DNA of 20,710 nucleotides from Kmv42 sp040757455 (GCA_040757455.1 JBFLXE010000038.1:1-20710); one strand, 5' to 3'; positions 1-8,604 are shown, numbered from the stretch's first letter. The notes: a model not told the origin generated them from the letters alone. Numbers and translations are program-made.

Positions 1-41
1 TGAACTTCCCTTTCATCCTGCATAAATGCTATACTTTTCTT

Positions 42-728
42 ATGGAAGCTTTAGACGTTGAGAGAAAGAAAACGTCCGTAAGACTTGCCATAAGCTGCAG
101 CAACTATCTATTCGGCGAAGGACTGAAGAGGCTTCTTGAAGACGAGCGTGGAATAATTATTGTCGGAGTATTCACCGGAGGACTGAACCTTATCCGCGAT
201 CTCAAGGAAATCCTCGAGTGTAAACCTGATATAATCCTTTCTGATTACGGCACTGATTTTAATATTCTTCTCAATCTTTCGGAAAATTTTCTTTCCGAGA
301 ATCGTTTTAGAATTCTGATTGTCGGAGACAGAATGTTACGCTTTATTGCCGACAAACATTTGAAAGAACTTATCTCGAAAGGCGTGGTGGGCATTCTTCC
401 GCCAAGCGCTGATTCGGATCTTCTGAAAAAGGCTCTCAGAGCGGTCCTTTCGGAGGAATTATGGCTGGATCGTAACACTCTCCGGAAGATACTTGTTTCC
501 ATGAAACAACAGGAAAGAAATGTTACCCTCGCAAGGAGGGAAAGAGAAATTGTACACCATATCTGCCAGGGATACAGGAACAAGGAGATTGCTCAGAAAC
601 TCAACATAAGCGAGCAGACTGTAAAGTCTCATTGTAACAGGATTTATAAGAAACTTGGCGTATCCGACAGGTTGCAGCTTGCTATCTATTCTTACCGGAT
701 TTGGCTCAGCAATCCTAACAAGGGTTAG
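42..728 (+). CDS. LuxR-family transcriptional regulator with atypical receiver domain
   Basis: This 228-residue protein has the two-domain layout of NarL/FixJ response regulators. Residues about 12-130 form a receiver-like domain and residues about 163-220 a LuxR helix-turn-helix, with the typical run LARREREIV, then NKEIAQKLNISEQTVKSH and a final KLGVSDR helix. The receiver is degenerate. The usual N-terminal acidic pair is replaced by Cys-Ser (residues 19-20), and the conserved Lys near residue 118 is replaced by Pro-Pro. An Asp at the phosphoacceptor position (about residue 68, in LSDYG) remains. It may therefore act without classical phosphorylation. No Shine-Dalgarno sequence precedes the ATG; a TATACT box at 30-35 lies only 6 bases upstream, which would fit a leaderless transcript. 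It is co-oriented with the formate dehydrogenase operon, but the 450-base gap suggests a separate unit. Its targets are unknown. Confidence 0.85.
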   Translation: MEALDVERKKTSVRLAISCSNYLFGEGLKRLLEDERGIIIVGVFTGGLNLIRDLKEILECKPDIILSDYGTDFNILLNLSENFLSENRFRILIVGDRMLRFIADKHLKELISKGVVGILPPSADSDLLKKALRAVLSEELWLDRNTLRKILVSMKQQERNVTLARREREIVHHICQGYRNKEIAQKLNISEQTVKSHCNRIYKKLGVSDRLQLAIYSYRIWLSNPNKG

Positions 729-1176
729 TATTAAAACTTTAGTATTAACATCATCTCCAACCATTTATTTGCATTATTATAACCTTTGCCTGATTGAAAA
801 GATGTTGAGATGCTTCCTATACTAAAAGTGATATCCCATCTATAGGAAGAAAAACGATTATTTTGAGCGTAAAGCTCGTTTTCTCTCCTGTAAAAGGAGA
901 GGGGGAATGAAAAGAAGTTCTGAATCTGAGATCTCGCATTTACTAAATTCTAATGTCCAAATCCTGAATTCTACACAACCGAATCTATTGACAAATTTGT
1001 TTTTTCATAAAATCCTGAAGGTGGGGATATTTCGCCTGCGAAGTGTGACGGCATGAAAGCCGGCACAGCTCAAAAGGGATTTAGATTTCAAAAGAGAGGA
1101 GGTGAGAAGAATTTGGTGGCCGCGGGCTTCAGCCTGCGGTAACGGGCTTTAACTTTAAACCAAGAATGGAGGTGAA
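729..1176 (+). other. Long intergenic leader upstream of the first cytochrome gene
   Basis: No convincing gene lies in these 448 bases. From about 845 to 910 there is a block related to the leader of the second cytochrome gene (about 9741-9805). It includes a GAGC hairpin (865-868 with 874-877, loop GTAAA) followed by a second stem (CTCTCC 883-888 with GGAGAG 896-901). Further down, 1057-1070 can form a small CGGC/GCCG hairpin. An exact TTGACA occurs at 988-993 without a well-spaced -10 box. I looked for the conserved core of a c-di-GMP (GEMM) riboswitch, which often precedes cytochrome genes, and did not find it. Confidence 0.5.
1097..1142 (+). promoter_or_regulatory. Leader hairpin and possible leader peptide before cytochrome copy 1
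   Basis: A strong Shine-Dalgarno sequence (AGGAGGTGA, 1097-1105) sits about 70 bases upstream of the cytochrome start. Seven bases later a TTG opens a nine-codon reading frame (1113-1142, LVAAGFSLR-stop). The frame overlaps an 8-bp hairpin (1120-1127 with 1132-1139) closed by a UUCA tetraloop. The same arrangement with compensating base changes precedes cytochrome copy 2. The hairpin could be a regulatory or mRNA-stabilising element, or a copy of a GC-rich dispersed hairpin repeat. Translation of the tiny frame is speculation. Confidence 0.4.
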
Positions 1177-1857
1177 ATGATGAAGAAGGTTTTATTGTTA
1201 GTGCTTGCGTTAGGACTTGTGGCAGGCGTAGCGACTGTCTGGGCTACTGTTATTGGAACGCCTCATGATTTAGCTCCCGAACCATGCGCAATGTGCCATA
1301 CACCGCACAGCGGAACCGGGCAATATCCGTTGTGGAACAGGTCACAAGCCGCTCAAACATATATCCTGTACAACTCGATTTCTTTTGACATGGGTCCGAC
1401 AGTTCAGCCAAGGTCTCCGTCATCTCTTTGCCTTGTGTGCCATAACGGCATAGCCAGTGAACTCGTGAACTATCCGGGACCATGCTCCAATCCGGACGCT
1501 GCCTACGATATCGAGGTTGCAGGTTGTGCAGACCTCGGGCTTGATCTCACAAACGAGCACCCGATAAGCTTCAATTTTAACGCAAATGCCGATCTTGACA
1601 ACAATAGCTTCCCGGCATTCGCGCAGGTGAGAACAACTCCGACTCCAAGATACGCTATCCCCGGCGGTATCAGTGGAACCAATTACTTCCTCTATGGTAT
1701 TGCGGGCACCACAGATATTTACTGGTTTGAGTGTGCGACATGCCATTCAGTGCATGACCTCGCCACCTATCCGGGAAAAGGCGATTATCAGGTCTATTTC
1801 CTGAGGTCCGATAACACCGGCTCTCAGATGTGCCTTGATTGTCATACAGCAAGGTAA
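1177..1857 (+). CDS. Periplasmic tetraheme c-type cytochrome, copy 1 (formate dehydrogenase operon)
   Basis: The 226-residue precursor starts with a signal peptide (KK, then a hydrophobic stretch to about residue 23, ending VWA). It contains four CxxCH heme c motifs: C37-H41 (CAMCH), C85-H89 (CLVCH), C186-H190 (CATCH) and C219-H223 (CLDCH). Candidate distal heme ligands are H30, H44, H128 (in NEHPISF) and H193. Two further cysteines, C103 and C117, might form a disulfide. The start is supported by GGAGGTG just upstream. It is the first gene of the formate dehydrogenase operon, so it is the natural periplasmic electron acceptor for that enzyme; this is inferred from position and from the cytochrome c3 role in Desulfovibrio. 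The gene is almost identical to 10003-10683, with all differences inside the first 87 bases. Confidence 0.9.
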   Translation: MMKKVLLLVLALGLVAGVATVWATVIGTPHDLAPEPCAMCHTPHSGTGQYPLWNRSQAAQTYILYNSISFDMGPTVQPRSPSSLCLVCHNGIASELVNYPGPCSNPDAAYDIEVAGCADLGLDLTNEHPISFNFNANADLDNNSFPAFAQVRTTPTPRYAIPGGISGTNYFLYGIAGTTDIYWFECATCHSVHDLATYPGKGDYQVYFLRSDNTGSQMCLDCHTAR

Positions 1858-1920
1858 TGGATGGAAAAAAAGTTAACAAATGGACATTCAATTAAGACTG
1901 TGCATGAAAGGAGGGAATAA

Positions 1921-2646
1921 ATGGCTTGGAAAGACCAGAGAGTGATGCTTATTGACACGTCAAGATGCATAGGCTGCAAGGCATGCGTGGTGGCGTGCAA
2001 GCAGTGGCATCAGCTTGGTGCTGAGACAACTGCTTTTACCGGTTCTTACCAGATTCCGCCTGATTTGTCGGGCAATAATTTAACGTATGTCAAATTTACG
2101 GAGTCTACCACCGCTGAAGGCCCGGGAATGTTCGAAGGCATGAAGTGGCTGTTCTTCAAGGATCAGTGCAGGCACTGTTTTAGACCGAAATGCGCGCGGG
2201 CATGCCCAACCGGGGTATCCACGACAAGTGAAGGCTTTGTCCTTTTTAATTCGAATTGTAAAGATGCGAATCTCAGGCCCAGAAAAAAGAAGGTGGGCGG
2301 CAGCCTGGTACCGATGACTTTTGCAGAGCACTGTCCTTACAATATTCCGAGATTCAGCCCTGCTCTTGACCAGTATGTAAAGTGCGACTTTTGCTACGAC
2401 AGGTTTGCCAGCTCGGATCCTCACCTTAATACTACAACCGCCTGTGAAGCTGCATGTCCCGCAGGGGCTATAGTGACCGGCTCTTACACTAGCATTTTTG
2501 ATCTGGGTGGTTCTAATAGTGAAGCTCGGAAAAGACTTAAAGCGGCAAAGCGCACCCATCCGTTGGCCAAGATTATCGGTGGAAAGTACGGCAGAGCAAA
2601 GGTATATTATCTTCTCACCGACCTGCCGGAAGTCTTTGGGTATTAG
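1921..2646 (+). CDS. Formate dehydrogenase iron-sulfur (beta) subunit
   Basis: This 241-residue ferredoxin-type subunit carries electrons from the catalytic subunit to the cytochrome. Cysteine groups are C16/C19/C22/C26 (CIGCKACVVAC), C83/C86/C91/C95 (CRHCFRPKCARAC), C113, C138 (in HCPYNIPRF) and C155/C158/C175/C179 (CDFCYDRF and CEAACPAGAI). The group that would normally hold a complete fourth cluster (around 113-138) is incomplete, which suggests three [4Fe-4S] clusters, as known for Desulfovibrio gigas FdhB rather than the four of E. coli FdnH. It has no signal peptide and no C-terminal membrane helix, so it is probably exported bound to the twin-arginine alpha subunit and stays soluble. 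Its ribosome site (AAAGGAGGGAATAA) is the same as that of the alpha subunit gene downstream. Confidence 0.9.
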   Translation: MAWKDQRVMLIDTSRCIGCKACVVACKQWHQLGAETTAFTGSYQIPPDLSGNNLTYVKFTESTTAEGPGMFEGMKWLFFKDQCRHCFRPKCARACPTGVSTTSEGFVLFNSNCKDANLRPRKKKVGGSLVPMTFAEHCPYNIPRFSPALDQYVKCDFCYDRFASSDPHLNTTTACEAACPAGAIVTGSYTSIFDLGGSNSEARKRLKAAKRTHPLAKIIGGKYGRAKVYYLLTDLPEVFGY

Positions 2647-2654
2647 GTGAAAGC

Positions 2655-2744
2655 ATGACAAGCGGAGAAGATATGGAAAGAAAAGCTTTTTTTACAAAAA
2701 TGTTAAAGAGCTCTGAAGAGAAAGGAGGGAATAAATGGCTATAA
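2655..2744 (+). CDS. Possible 29-residue small protein between the formate dehydrogenase genes
   Basis: An ATG preceded by AGGTGA at 4-base spacing opens a 29-codon charged reading frame that ends at a TAA overlapping the start of the alpha subunit gene in another frame. Composition is lysine- and glutamate-rich without a hydrophobic segment. The overlap would allow translational coupling. It resembles no family I know, and it may be only spacer sequence. Confidence is low. Confidence 0.2.
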   Translation: MTSGEDMERKAFFTKMLKSSEEKGGNKWL

Positions 2745-5700
2745 CGCGAAGAGATTTTCTGAAGTATACCGCTGTTACCGGCGCAGCGCTTATGTTCGGC
2801 GTTTTCGACCTCAAGCCCATTAAAGCATATGCCGACGCCAATCCGCCGGTCTGGACGAGTGAAGCTATAAGCGTCTGCGGTTATTGCTCGGTAGGATGCA
2901 GCATGATCATCGGCAGCGGAACGATAGCGGGATATTCGGGCAATTATGTAACCTATGTTCAGGGAAATCCCGATAGCCCTATTAACAAGGGAGCCCTTTG
3001 CAGCAAAGGGCATGCTTCCGCCCAATTAAGTACAGTCGTTGTCGCATATTCTACGTGGAAGGCAAACACCGCCTATCGTGTTGGTCAATGCGTTCTGCCT
3101 GCTACAAATTATATAGGATGGAAATATGAATGCACCACGGCAGGAACTTCAGGCGCAACGGAACCTATATGGCCGACCACGGACGGTACACCTATTACCG
3201 ACGGTACGGTGACATGGACATGCAGAGTAAGTGACGCGGGGGCGAGGATTCCGAATCCGGGGCGTCTGACACAACCTCTGAAGCGGGCAGGCGGCGCTAC
3301 TGCATGGACGCCGATAACCTGGGCACAGGCAAATAGCGAGATTGCGGCGTTAGTTAAGGCTACAAGAGATGCGACTTTCGTGACAACCGACGGCACAATC
3401 ACTGTCAACCGTTGCGAGGGCATTGCCTCTATAGGCGGCGCAGCGTTCAATAACGAGTCGTGCTATCTGATTACGAAGCTCATGAGGGCGCTCGGAGTCG
3501 TCTATCTTGAGCACCAGGCGCGTGTCTGACACTCCTCAACCGTAGCGGCTCTGGGAGAGTCGTTTGGAAGAGGAGCAATGACAAACCACTGGGTGGACAT
3601 GAAGAATGCAGATGCCATACTCATCATGGGAAGCAACGCAGCTGAGAACCACCCGGTAGCCTTTAAATGGATAATGGAGGCAAAGACAAACAGGGGGGCA
3701 AAAATTATCAGCGTCGATCCCCGCTACACCCGTTCATCCTCCAAGGCGGATATTTATGCCCCGATGCGTTCCGGAACAGATATCGCATTCCTTGGAGGCA
3801 TAATCAACTACGCACTAACATACGGCAAATACAATGCTCAGTATGTGAGAGATTGTACCAATGCCCTGTGCAAAGTTAATGCCGGGTTCCAGACCTGTCG
3901 TGACGTAGGTCATCCTGGCTATTTCTCCGGCTGGGGCGGAACATCCTATACGACCACCACATGGGACTATCAGTTCGACAATGCGCCCACGAATACCGAC
4001 ATTAGTATGGCGACTGATTTGAACGATGCCGCTTGTGTATTTCAGAAACTGAAGGAGCAGTATTCAATCTACACACCGGCGATGGTTGAAAAGATCTGTG
4101 GCACTCCCCAGAACAAGTTCCTCGAAATCTGCCAGGCATACGTCGATGGTACGATGGCTGACAACAAATCCGGTACTATACTCTATGCCATGGGCTGGAC
4201 ACAACATACTGTTGGCTCCCAGAACATACGTGCAGCCGCAATTCTTCAGTTGCTCCTGGGCAACGTGGGAGTGGCCGGCGGCGGCATCAATGCCCTGAGA
4301 GGATGGCACAATGTGCAGGGGTCGACAGATCATGCGATACTGTACCACCTGATAACCGGTTACAACCCTTCGCCCACTAATACCGCCAGCATGCAGGATC
4401 TCGCTTCCTACCACACCGCCAACACACCGGCTACCCTTGATCCGGATTTAGGTAATCCTCCGGTAAGTCTCAACTGGTGGAGCAACAGGCCCAGGTATGT
4501 GAACAGCATGCTCAAGGCATGGTGGCCAAACGTAGATGGGGCTAATCCTGCTGTTCCCACAAATGCATATCAGTATTTACCTAAGAGGCACAAGGATTTG
4601 AGCCATATCTCGCTTTTTGAAGATATGCTCGACAGGACTCCCGACTCGCCGAGGACGTATAACATCGACGGACTCTTTGTCTGGGGTTCGAATCCTGCTG
4701 TTATGGGACCCGACACAATCAGGGAAAGGACCGCTCTGAACAGCCTCTCATGGATGGTCGTCTGCGACATCTTCCATACAGAGACCTCGGATTTCTGGAA
4801 GTATAATCCTGACGGCACCCTCCGTAGCGATGGAGGCTCCGGGCAGAATACAACGGTCTACCTGCTTCCGGGTGCTGCATTTTTTGAAAAATCGGGAAGC
4901 GTCACGAACAGTGGCCGTCTTGCCCAGTGGAAGGATCTGGGATGTGCGCCTCCGGGAGGGAGTGACCCGGCAAAAGACGAGCTGGACATACTGAATGATC
5001 TTGGGGCTGCCATCAAATTGGCGTACGCAGGCGGCGGAACAGTACCGGCTCCTGTTCAGAACCTCAACTGGCCCTGTGATACAGTGAATTTGACTGGGAC
5101 ATTGACTGAAAAGGTAGCGAAGGAGATACACGGATACTTCATCTCAGGCCCTAATGCCTATACTCCGGTCGGAAACTTCGTGGGTTTGGCTACAGATGGT
5201 TCAACAGCATGTGGAAACTGGCTGTTCTCAGGAACTTATGCATCGGGAACTGGAGTTCCTTATACATGGACGAACAAGATGGCAAGTAGGACAGCCACCG
5301 AGACCCATCCGGCAAACATCGGCATCTACGCCAACTGGGGCTACGCCTGGCCGCTCAACAGGAGGATCATCTATAACGGCGCTTCGTACTACCAGGGTAC
5401 CGGGCAACCGCTGGCCCCGGACAAATGGGTCATCAAGTGGGAATCCGGAGCATGGGCGGCAGGCGGCGATGTGCCTGATGGAATGGTTGACCCTACCGGA
5501 ACTGGCCGACGCTATCCGTTCATCATGAAGACCGCCGGATTGGCCAATCTGATGGGAATCAAGGCATTGGCAGAGGGTCCATTCCCCGAGCATTATGAGC
5601 CCAAGGAGACCCCACTGACGGCGAATCCGCTGACAAGCGGAGCAGGTCCGTTGAGCAATCCGGTCGCTTATTCGTATCCTGGAGCCGCATATGCTCCTCC

Positions 5701-6118
5701 TGGAAGTGCAACGTATCCCATTGTATGTACAACTTACAGGCTCACCGAGCACTGGCACGGAGGTGGGTTGACAAGAAATCTGCCGACACAAGCCGAGCTC
5801 ATGCCCGAGCCGTTTGTCGAGATAAGCGAGGAGCTAGCTGCCATTAAGGGTATCAGCAACGGCGCTAATGTTATTGTTAGCTCCGCACGTGGAAGTGTCA
5901 CTGTAAAGGCGTGCGTAACGAAGAGATTTAAACCCTTTGTCATAGACGGCGCGACAGTACATCAGGTCGGCATGCCGTGGCACTGGGGCTACATCTCATC
6001 GTTGACACCGCCGTGCACAGGCGCAAGTGCGAGTGTGTTAACGCCGCATATCGGCGATGCAAACACAAGGATACCTGAATACAAGGCGTTTATGGTTGAC
6101 ATTGCTCTGGCTCCATAG
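2735..6118 (+). CDS. fdnG: Formate dehydrogenase alpha subunit, selenocysteine-containing, Tat-exported
   Basis: The gene is one reading frame of 1127 residues interrupted by a single in-frame TGA at 3527-3529, which is Sec265. The context reads QARV-U-HSSTVAALGESFGRGAMTNHW, the active-site signature of FdnG-type enzymes. It oxidises formate to CO2 at a bis-MGD Mo or W centre. Residues 1-33 are a twin-arginine signal (TRRDFLK). C48, C51, C55 and C89 bind the [4Fe-4S] cluster. Family landmarks follow throughout: VDPRYTR, MRSGTDI, YAMGWTQHTVGSQNIR, AGGGINALRG, WPLNRR, EGPFPEHYEP, TTYRLTEHWH and the closing PEYKAFMVDIA. Residues about 107-163 (3053-3223) are an extra module absent from E. coli FdnG. 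No membrane subunit follows, so a soluble periplasmic complex with the beta subunit and cytochrome is likely. A standard gene caller would split it at 3529. The symbol is by homology; fdhA would also suit. Confidence 0.93.
3540..3567 (+). promoter_or_regulatory. Bacterial SECIS hairpin for Sec265 of formate dehydrogenase
   Basis: Directly after the UGA the coding sequence folds into a stem: CC (3540-3541) with GG (3566-3567), a small internal loop, AGCG (3544-3547) with CGUU (3561-3564), then GCUCU (3548-3552) with AGAGU (3556-3560) and a GGG apical loop (3553-3555). The loop begins with G and lies 23 bases after the UGA, within the range I recall for bacterial SECIS elements, which sit just downstream of the Sec codon and bind SelB. 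Pairing was worked out by hand, without an energy calculation. Confidence 0.65.
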
Positions 6119-6148
6119 CCATGAGGTAGGCTTTGCTTGGCTCTAAGA

Positions 6149-6178
6149 TTGCCCCGGCAATCGCCGGGGCAATTTTTT
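6149..6178 (+). terminator. Rho-independent terminator of the formate dehydrogenase operon
   Basis: A perfect 10-bp GC-rich stem (6149-6158 with 6163-6172, loop AATC) is followed by six T residues. It lies about 30 bases after the alpha subunit stop codon. Confidence 0.9.
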
Positions 6179-6211
6179 AATAAGAGGATTAAAATAAGGG
6201 GGAATATGAAA

Positions 6212-6576
6212 TTCATTTAATTCATAAAATCTCCCCTAACCCCTCTTTACTAAAGAGGGGGAAACGGATGGATGGCTTTTCTAAAGAGGGGGAAACGGAT
6301 GGATGGCTTTTCTAAAGAGGGGTCTCAAACTAATCCCCCTTTGGAAAAGGGGGATTAAGGGGGATTTTAAAAATAAATGTTTTCAGTAAAAAATGTTTTC
6401 ATTTAATTCATAAAATCTCCCCTAACCCCTCTTTACTAAAGAGGGGGAAACGGATGGATGGCTTTTCTAAAGAGGGGGAAACGGATGGATGGCTTTTCCA
6501 AAGAGGGGGAAACGGATGGATGGCTTTTCTAAAGAGGGGTCTCAAACTAATCCCCCTTTGGAAAAGGGGGATTAAG
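6212..6576. repeat. Nested tandem repeats with a 31-bp unit inside a duplicated 186-bp block
   Basis: Two copies of one block lie head to tail, starting at 6212 and 6398 with the same ATTCATAAAATC lead-in. Each block contains a run of a 31-bp unit (AAAGAGGGGGAAACGGATGG and onward). Units begin at 6252, 6283 and 6314 in the first block and at 6438, 6469, 6500 and 6531 in the second, the last of each run being partial. Each run ends in a hairpin-like CCCCCTTTGGAAAAGGGGG. The second block has one extra unit, so the array has expanded by slippage or unequal recombination. A related single copy lies near 20480-20580. There are no spacers, so this is not CRISPR. No gene is seen between 6180 and 6644. 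Confidence 0.9.
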
Positions 6577-6644
6577 ATGGATAGTTTAGCCAAAGAGGGA
6601 AAAAAGGGATCTGAACTTTTTTAGACGAAAAGGAAAGGACATCA

Positions 6645-7550
6645 ATGAAAAGAAAAAAAAGCAATGAATTGGCCACGATAATCAAGAGAATAAACACCAT
6701 CGAGAAAAAGAGACCCGGTTATGAAGAGATACTGGGATTTCTCAAAAGCATTATGCGGGAACAGTTTAAGATGAAACCTCAGATAAAGGTGAAAACGGTC
6801 AAAATAGACAAAGAAACGGCAAAGCAGCATATGAGAGAAGGATTTCCACTCGTGGATAAAAAGGAGTTGAATCTTGATTTAGATTCTGCGGCAACTCTAT
6901 TTAAGAAGATCTGCACTGTGCTCAGGAAGAAGGATGAAAAGATTGCATTTGCAGCAAAAGAAATAAGTGAGGCTGTGCGGAAGAAAGAAATAGATCTTCA
7001 GGAACTTTTCAGAAAGCTGCTTGACGGGGATAAAGGATATATTGGTTCGGTAGGCGATAAGACCGGATTAAATAAATGGCTGTTACTTTTTTTGGCAGAA
7101 AGCAGCATCAGCCCCTTTCTCGAAGCATATGCAGACAAGGTTAAAGGTTACGTTGAACAGGAACAATGGTGGAGGGGTTATTGCCCTGTCTGCGGTTCCG
7201 AACCCTTGATTGGGGATTTCCGGGGGGAAGAGGGCCAGAGATTCCTCACATGCTCTGCCTGCTCCTTCCAATGGCGTTTTTACAGACTGAAGTGTCCCTT
7301 TTGCGGCAATGAAGACTCTAAAAAACTCAGGTATTTTTATGTAGAGAAAGAAGGTTCCGGTTACAGAGTAGAAGTATGCGATGAATGCAAAAAATATATT
7401 AAGACAGTGAACATAGGTCAGTTAAAAGAAGACTTCGTGCCACGTGCTGAAGACATGGGTACCCTTCATCTCGACATCCTCGCACAAAAAGAGGGATATA
7501 AACGCGGAAACATGAACATCCTGGAGATGGAGAAATCGGGAACAGCGTGA
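6645..7550 (+). CDS. fdhE: Formate dehydrogenase accessory protein FdhE
   Basis: This 301-residue protein has the FdhE layout: a helical, lysine-rich N-terminal half followed by rubredoxin-like zinc or iron sites. Four cysteine pairs are visible: C180/C183 (CPVCGSEP), C203/C206 (CSACSFQW), C217/C220 (CPFCGNED) and C245/C248 (CDECKKY). FdhE binds Tat-dependent formate dehydrogenases and is needed for their activity before export, so it fits the Sec-containing alpha subunit encoded upstream. A GGAAAGGA ribosome site precedes the start. Its stop codon overlaps or lies just before the moaA start, so the two are co-transcribed. It is separated from the dehydrogenase genes by a terminator and the repeat block, so it probably has its own promoter, which I could not identify. 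Confidence 0.88.
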   Translation: MKRKKSNELATIIKRINTIEKKRPGYEEILGFLKSIMREQFKMKPQIKVKTVKIDKETAKQHMREGFPLVDKKELNLDLDSAATLFKKICTVLRKKDEKIAFAAKEISEAVRKKEIDLQELFRKLLDGDKGYIGSVGDKTGLNKWLLLFLAESSISPFLEAYADKVKGYVEQEQWWRGYCPVCGSEPLIGDFRGEEGQRFLTCSACSFQWRFYRLKCPFCGNEDSKKLRYFYVEKEGSGYRVEVCDECKKYIKTVNIGQLKEDFVPRAEDMGTLHLDILAQKEGYKRGNMNILEMEKSGTA

Positions 7551-7585
7551 AGAGAGCCTCGATGATAACGCAAAAAAGAGGAAAC

Positions 7586-8590
7586 ATGCTTAAGGATAAT
7601 TTTCATCGCACCATAGATTACATGCGCATATCAATTACTGACAGATGTAATCTGCGGTGCGTTTATTGTATGCCCTCCGGCGGTCTGAGGCCTCTGGAAC
7701 ACAGGGAAATTCTCCGATATGAAGAGATAGTCAGGATTCTAAGGGTAGCTGTCAATATCGGCGTGCGAAAGGTGCGCATAACAGGCGGAGAGCCACTTGT
7801 CAGGAGAAATATCACCCACCTTATTAAGATGATAAAGAGCATTAAAGGCATAGATGAGCTGAGCATGACAACCAATGGAATCTTTCTGGCTCAATATGCT
7901 GAAGAACTTGCAGATGCTGGCCTTGACAGAGTAAATATAAGCCTCGATTCTTTAAAACCCGAAAGATACAAAGAGATTACGAGGGGTGGAGTTATTGAAT
8001 TTGTATTAAGAGGCATTGAGGCTTCTGAAAAGGCTGGCCTGGCGCCAATCAAGATTAACATGGTTCCTATCCGCGGAATTAATGACGACGAGATTGCGGA
8101 ATTCGCAAAAATAACTTTGACGTCTCCATATCAGGTGAGATTTATTGAATTTATGCCTTTTGGTACGGAAGACATGTGGAATAAGGAAAGATTTATCTCT
8201 TCGGAAGAGATAAAATCTATTGTCGAACAAATAGGCAATCTTATTCCTGCAAAAATGAGAAAGTCAGGTCCTGCAAGGTATTTCAGATTTGATGGCGCTG
8301 CCGGGGTGATTGGTTTTATAAGCCCTATAAGTAACCATTTTTGTAAAGAATGCAACCGTCTCCGTTTGACTGCTGATGGCAAATTGCGACCGTGTCTTTT
8401 CTCGGAAACCGAAATTGATTTGAAACCGGCTCTGCGCGACAATGCGCCCGATGGAGAAATCGAGCGGCTTATAAACCTATCTATAGCGGTAAAGCCTGAA
8501 AGTCATCCGATCAGAATGGAAAACTTGTTGACTACTGCAGATTCTTTTGCGATGAATGCTAAACGGCCGATGTCAAAAATAGGCGGATGA
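7586..8590 (+). CDS. moaA: GTP 3',8-cyclase MoaA (molybdenum cofactor biosynthesis)
   Basis: This radical SAM enzyme performs the first step of molybdopterin synthesis from GTP in the cytoplasm. From the chosen start it has 334 residues, the usual size. The SAM-cluster motif is C21/C25/C28 (CNLRCVYC). GGEPLVR and the TTNG strand follow. The second cluster uses C253/C256/C270 (CKECNRLRLT then RPCLF), and the protein ends in the conserved Gly-Gly. The frame is open back to a GTG at 7547 overlapping the fdhE stop, but the ATG at 7586 has a better ribosome site (AAGAGGAAAC) and begins the family-like MLKDNFHRTIDYMRIS. Linkage to fdhE shows a molybdenum or tungsten enzyme maturation unit serving the formate dehydrogenase. 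Confidence 0.92.
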   Translation: MLKDNFHRTIDYMRISITDRCNLRCVYCMPSGGLRPLEHREILRYEEIVRILRVAVNIGVRKVRITGGEPLVRRNITHLIKMIKSIKGIDELSMTTNGIFLAQYAEELADAGLDRVNISLDSLKPERYKEITRGGVIEFVLRGIEASEKAGLAPIKINMVPIRGINDDEIAEFAKITLTSPYQVRFIEFMPFGTEDMWNKERFISSEEIKSIVEQIGNLIPAKMRKSGPARYFRFDGAAGVIGFISPISNHFCKECNRLRLTADGKLRPCLFSETEIDLKPALRDNAPDGEIERLINLSIAVKPESHPIRMENLLTTADSFAMNAKRPMSKIGG

Positions 8591-8604
8591 ATAAAAGCTG
8601 GTGT

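Noticed and set aside
988..1016. TTGACA at 988-993 as a sigma-70 promoter for the formate dehydrogenase operon
   Set aside because: The best -10-like hexamer (TAAAAT, 1008-1013) is only 14 bases away, too short for a standard promoter, so I do not call it.
1020..1080. Possible c-di-GMP riboswitch before the cytochrome gene
   Set aside because: Hairpins are present, but the conserved GEMM core sequences are not, and the corresponding stretch is not conserved upstream of cytochrome copy 2.
1420..1746. Open frame on the minus strand inside the cytochrome gene (also 10246-10572)
   Set aside because: It is present in both copies only because the cytochrome sequence is duplicated. It has no ribosome site, and the plus-strand frame has four heme motifs and a signal peptide.
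5228..5791. Minus-strand open frame of 187 codons within the formate dehydrogenase gene
   Set aside because: The plus strand encodes strongly conserved FdnG-type sequence here; the minus-strand product has no recognisable features.
6252..6540. Regularly spaced repeats that could suggest a CRISPR array
   Set aside because: The 31-bp units follow each other directly with no unique spacers, and no cas genes are present; this is a tandem repeat.
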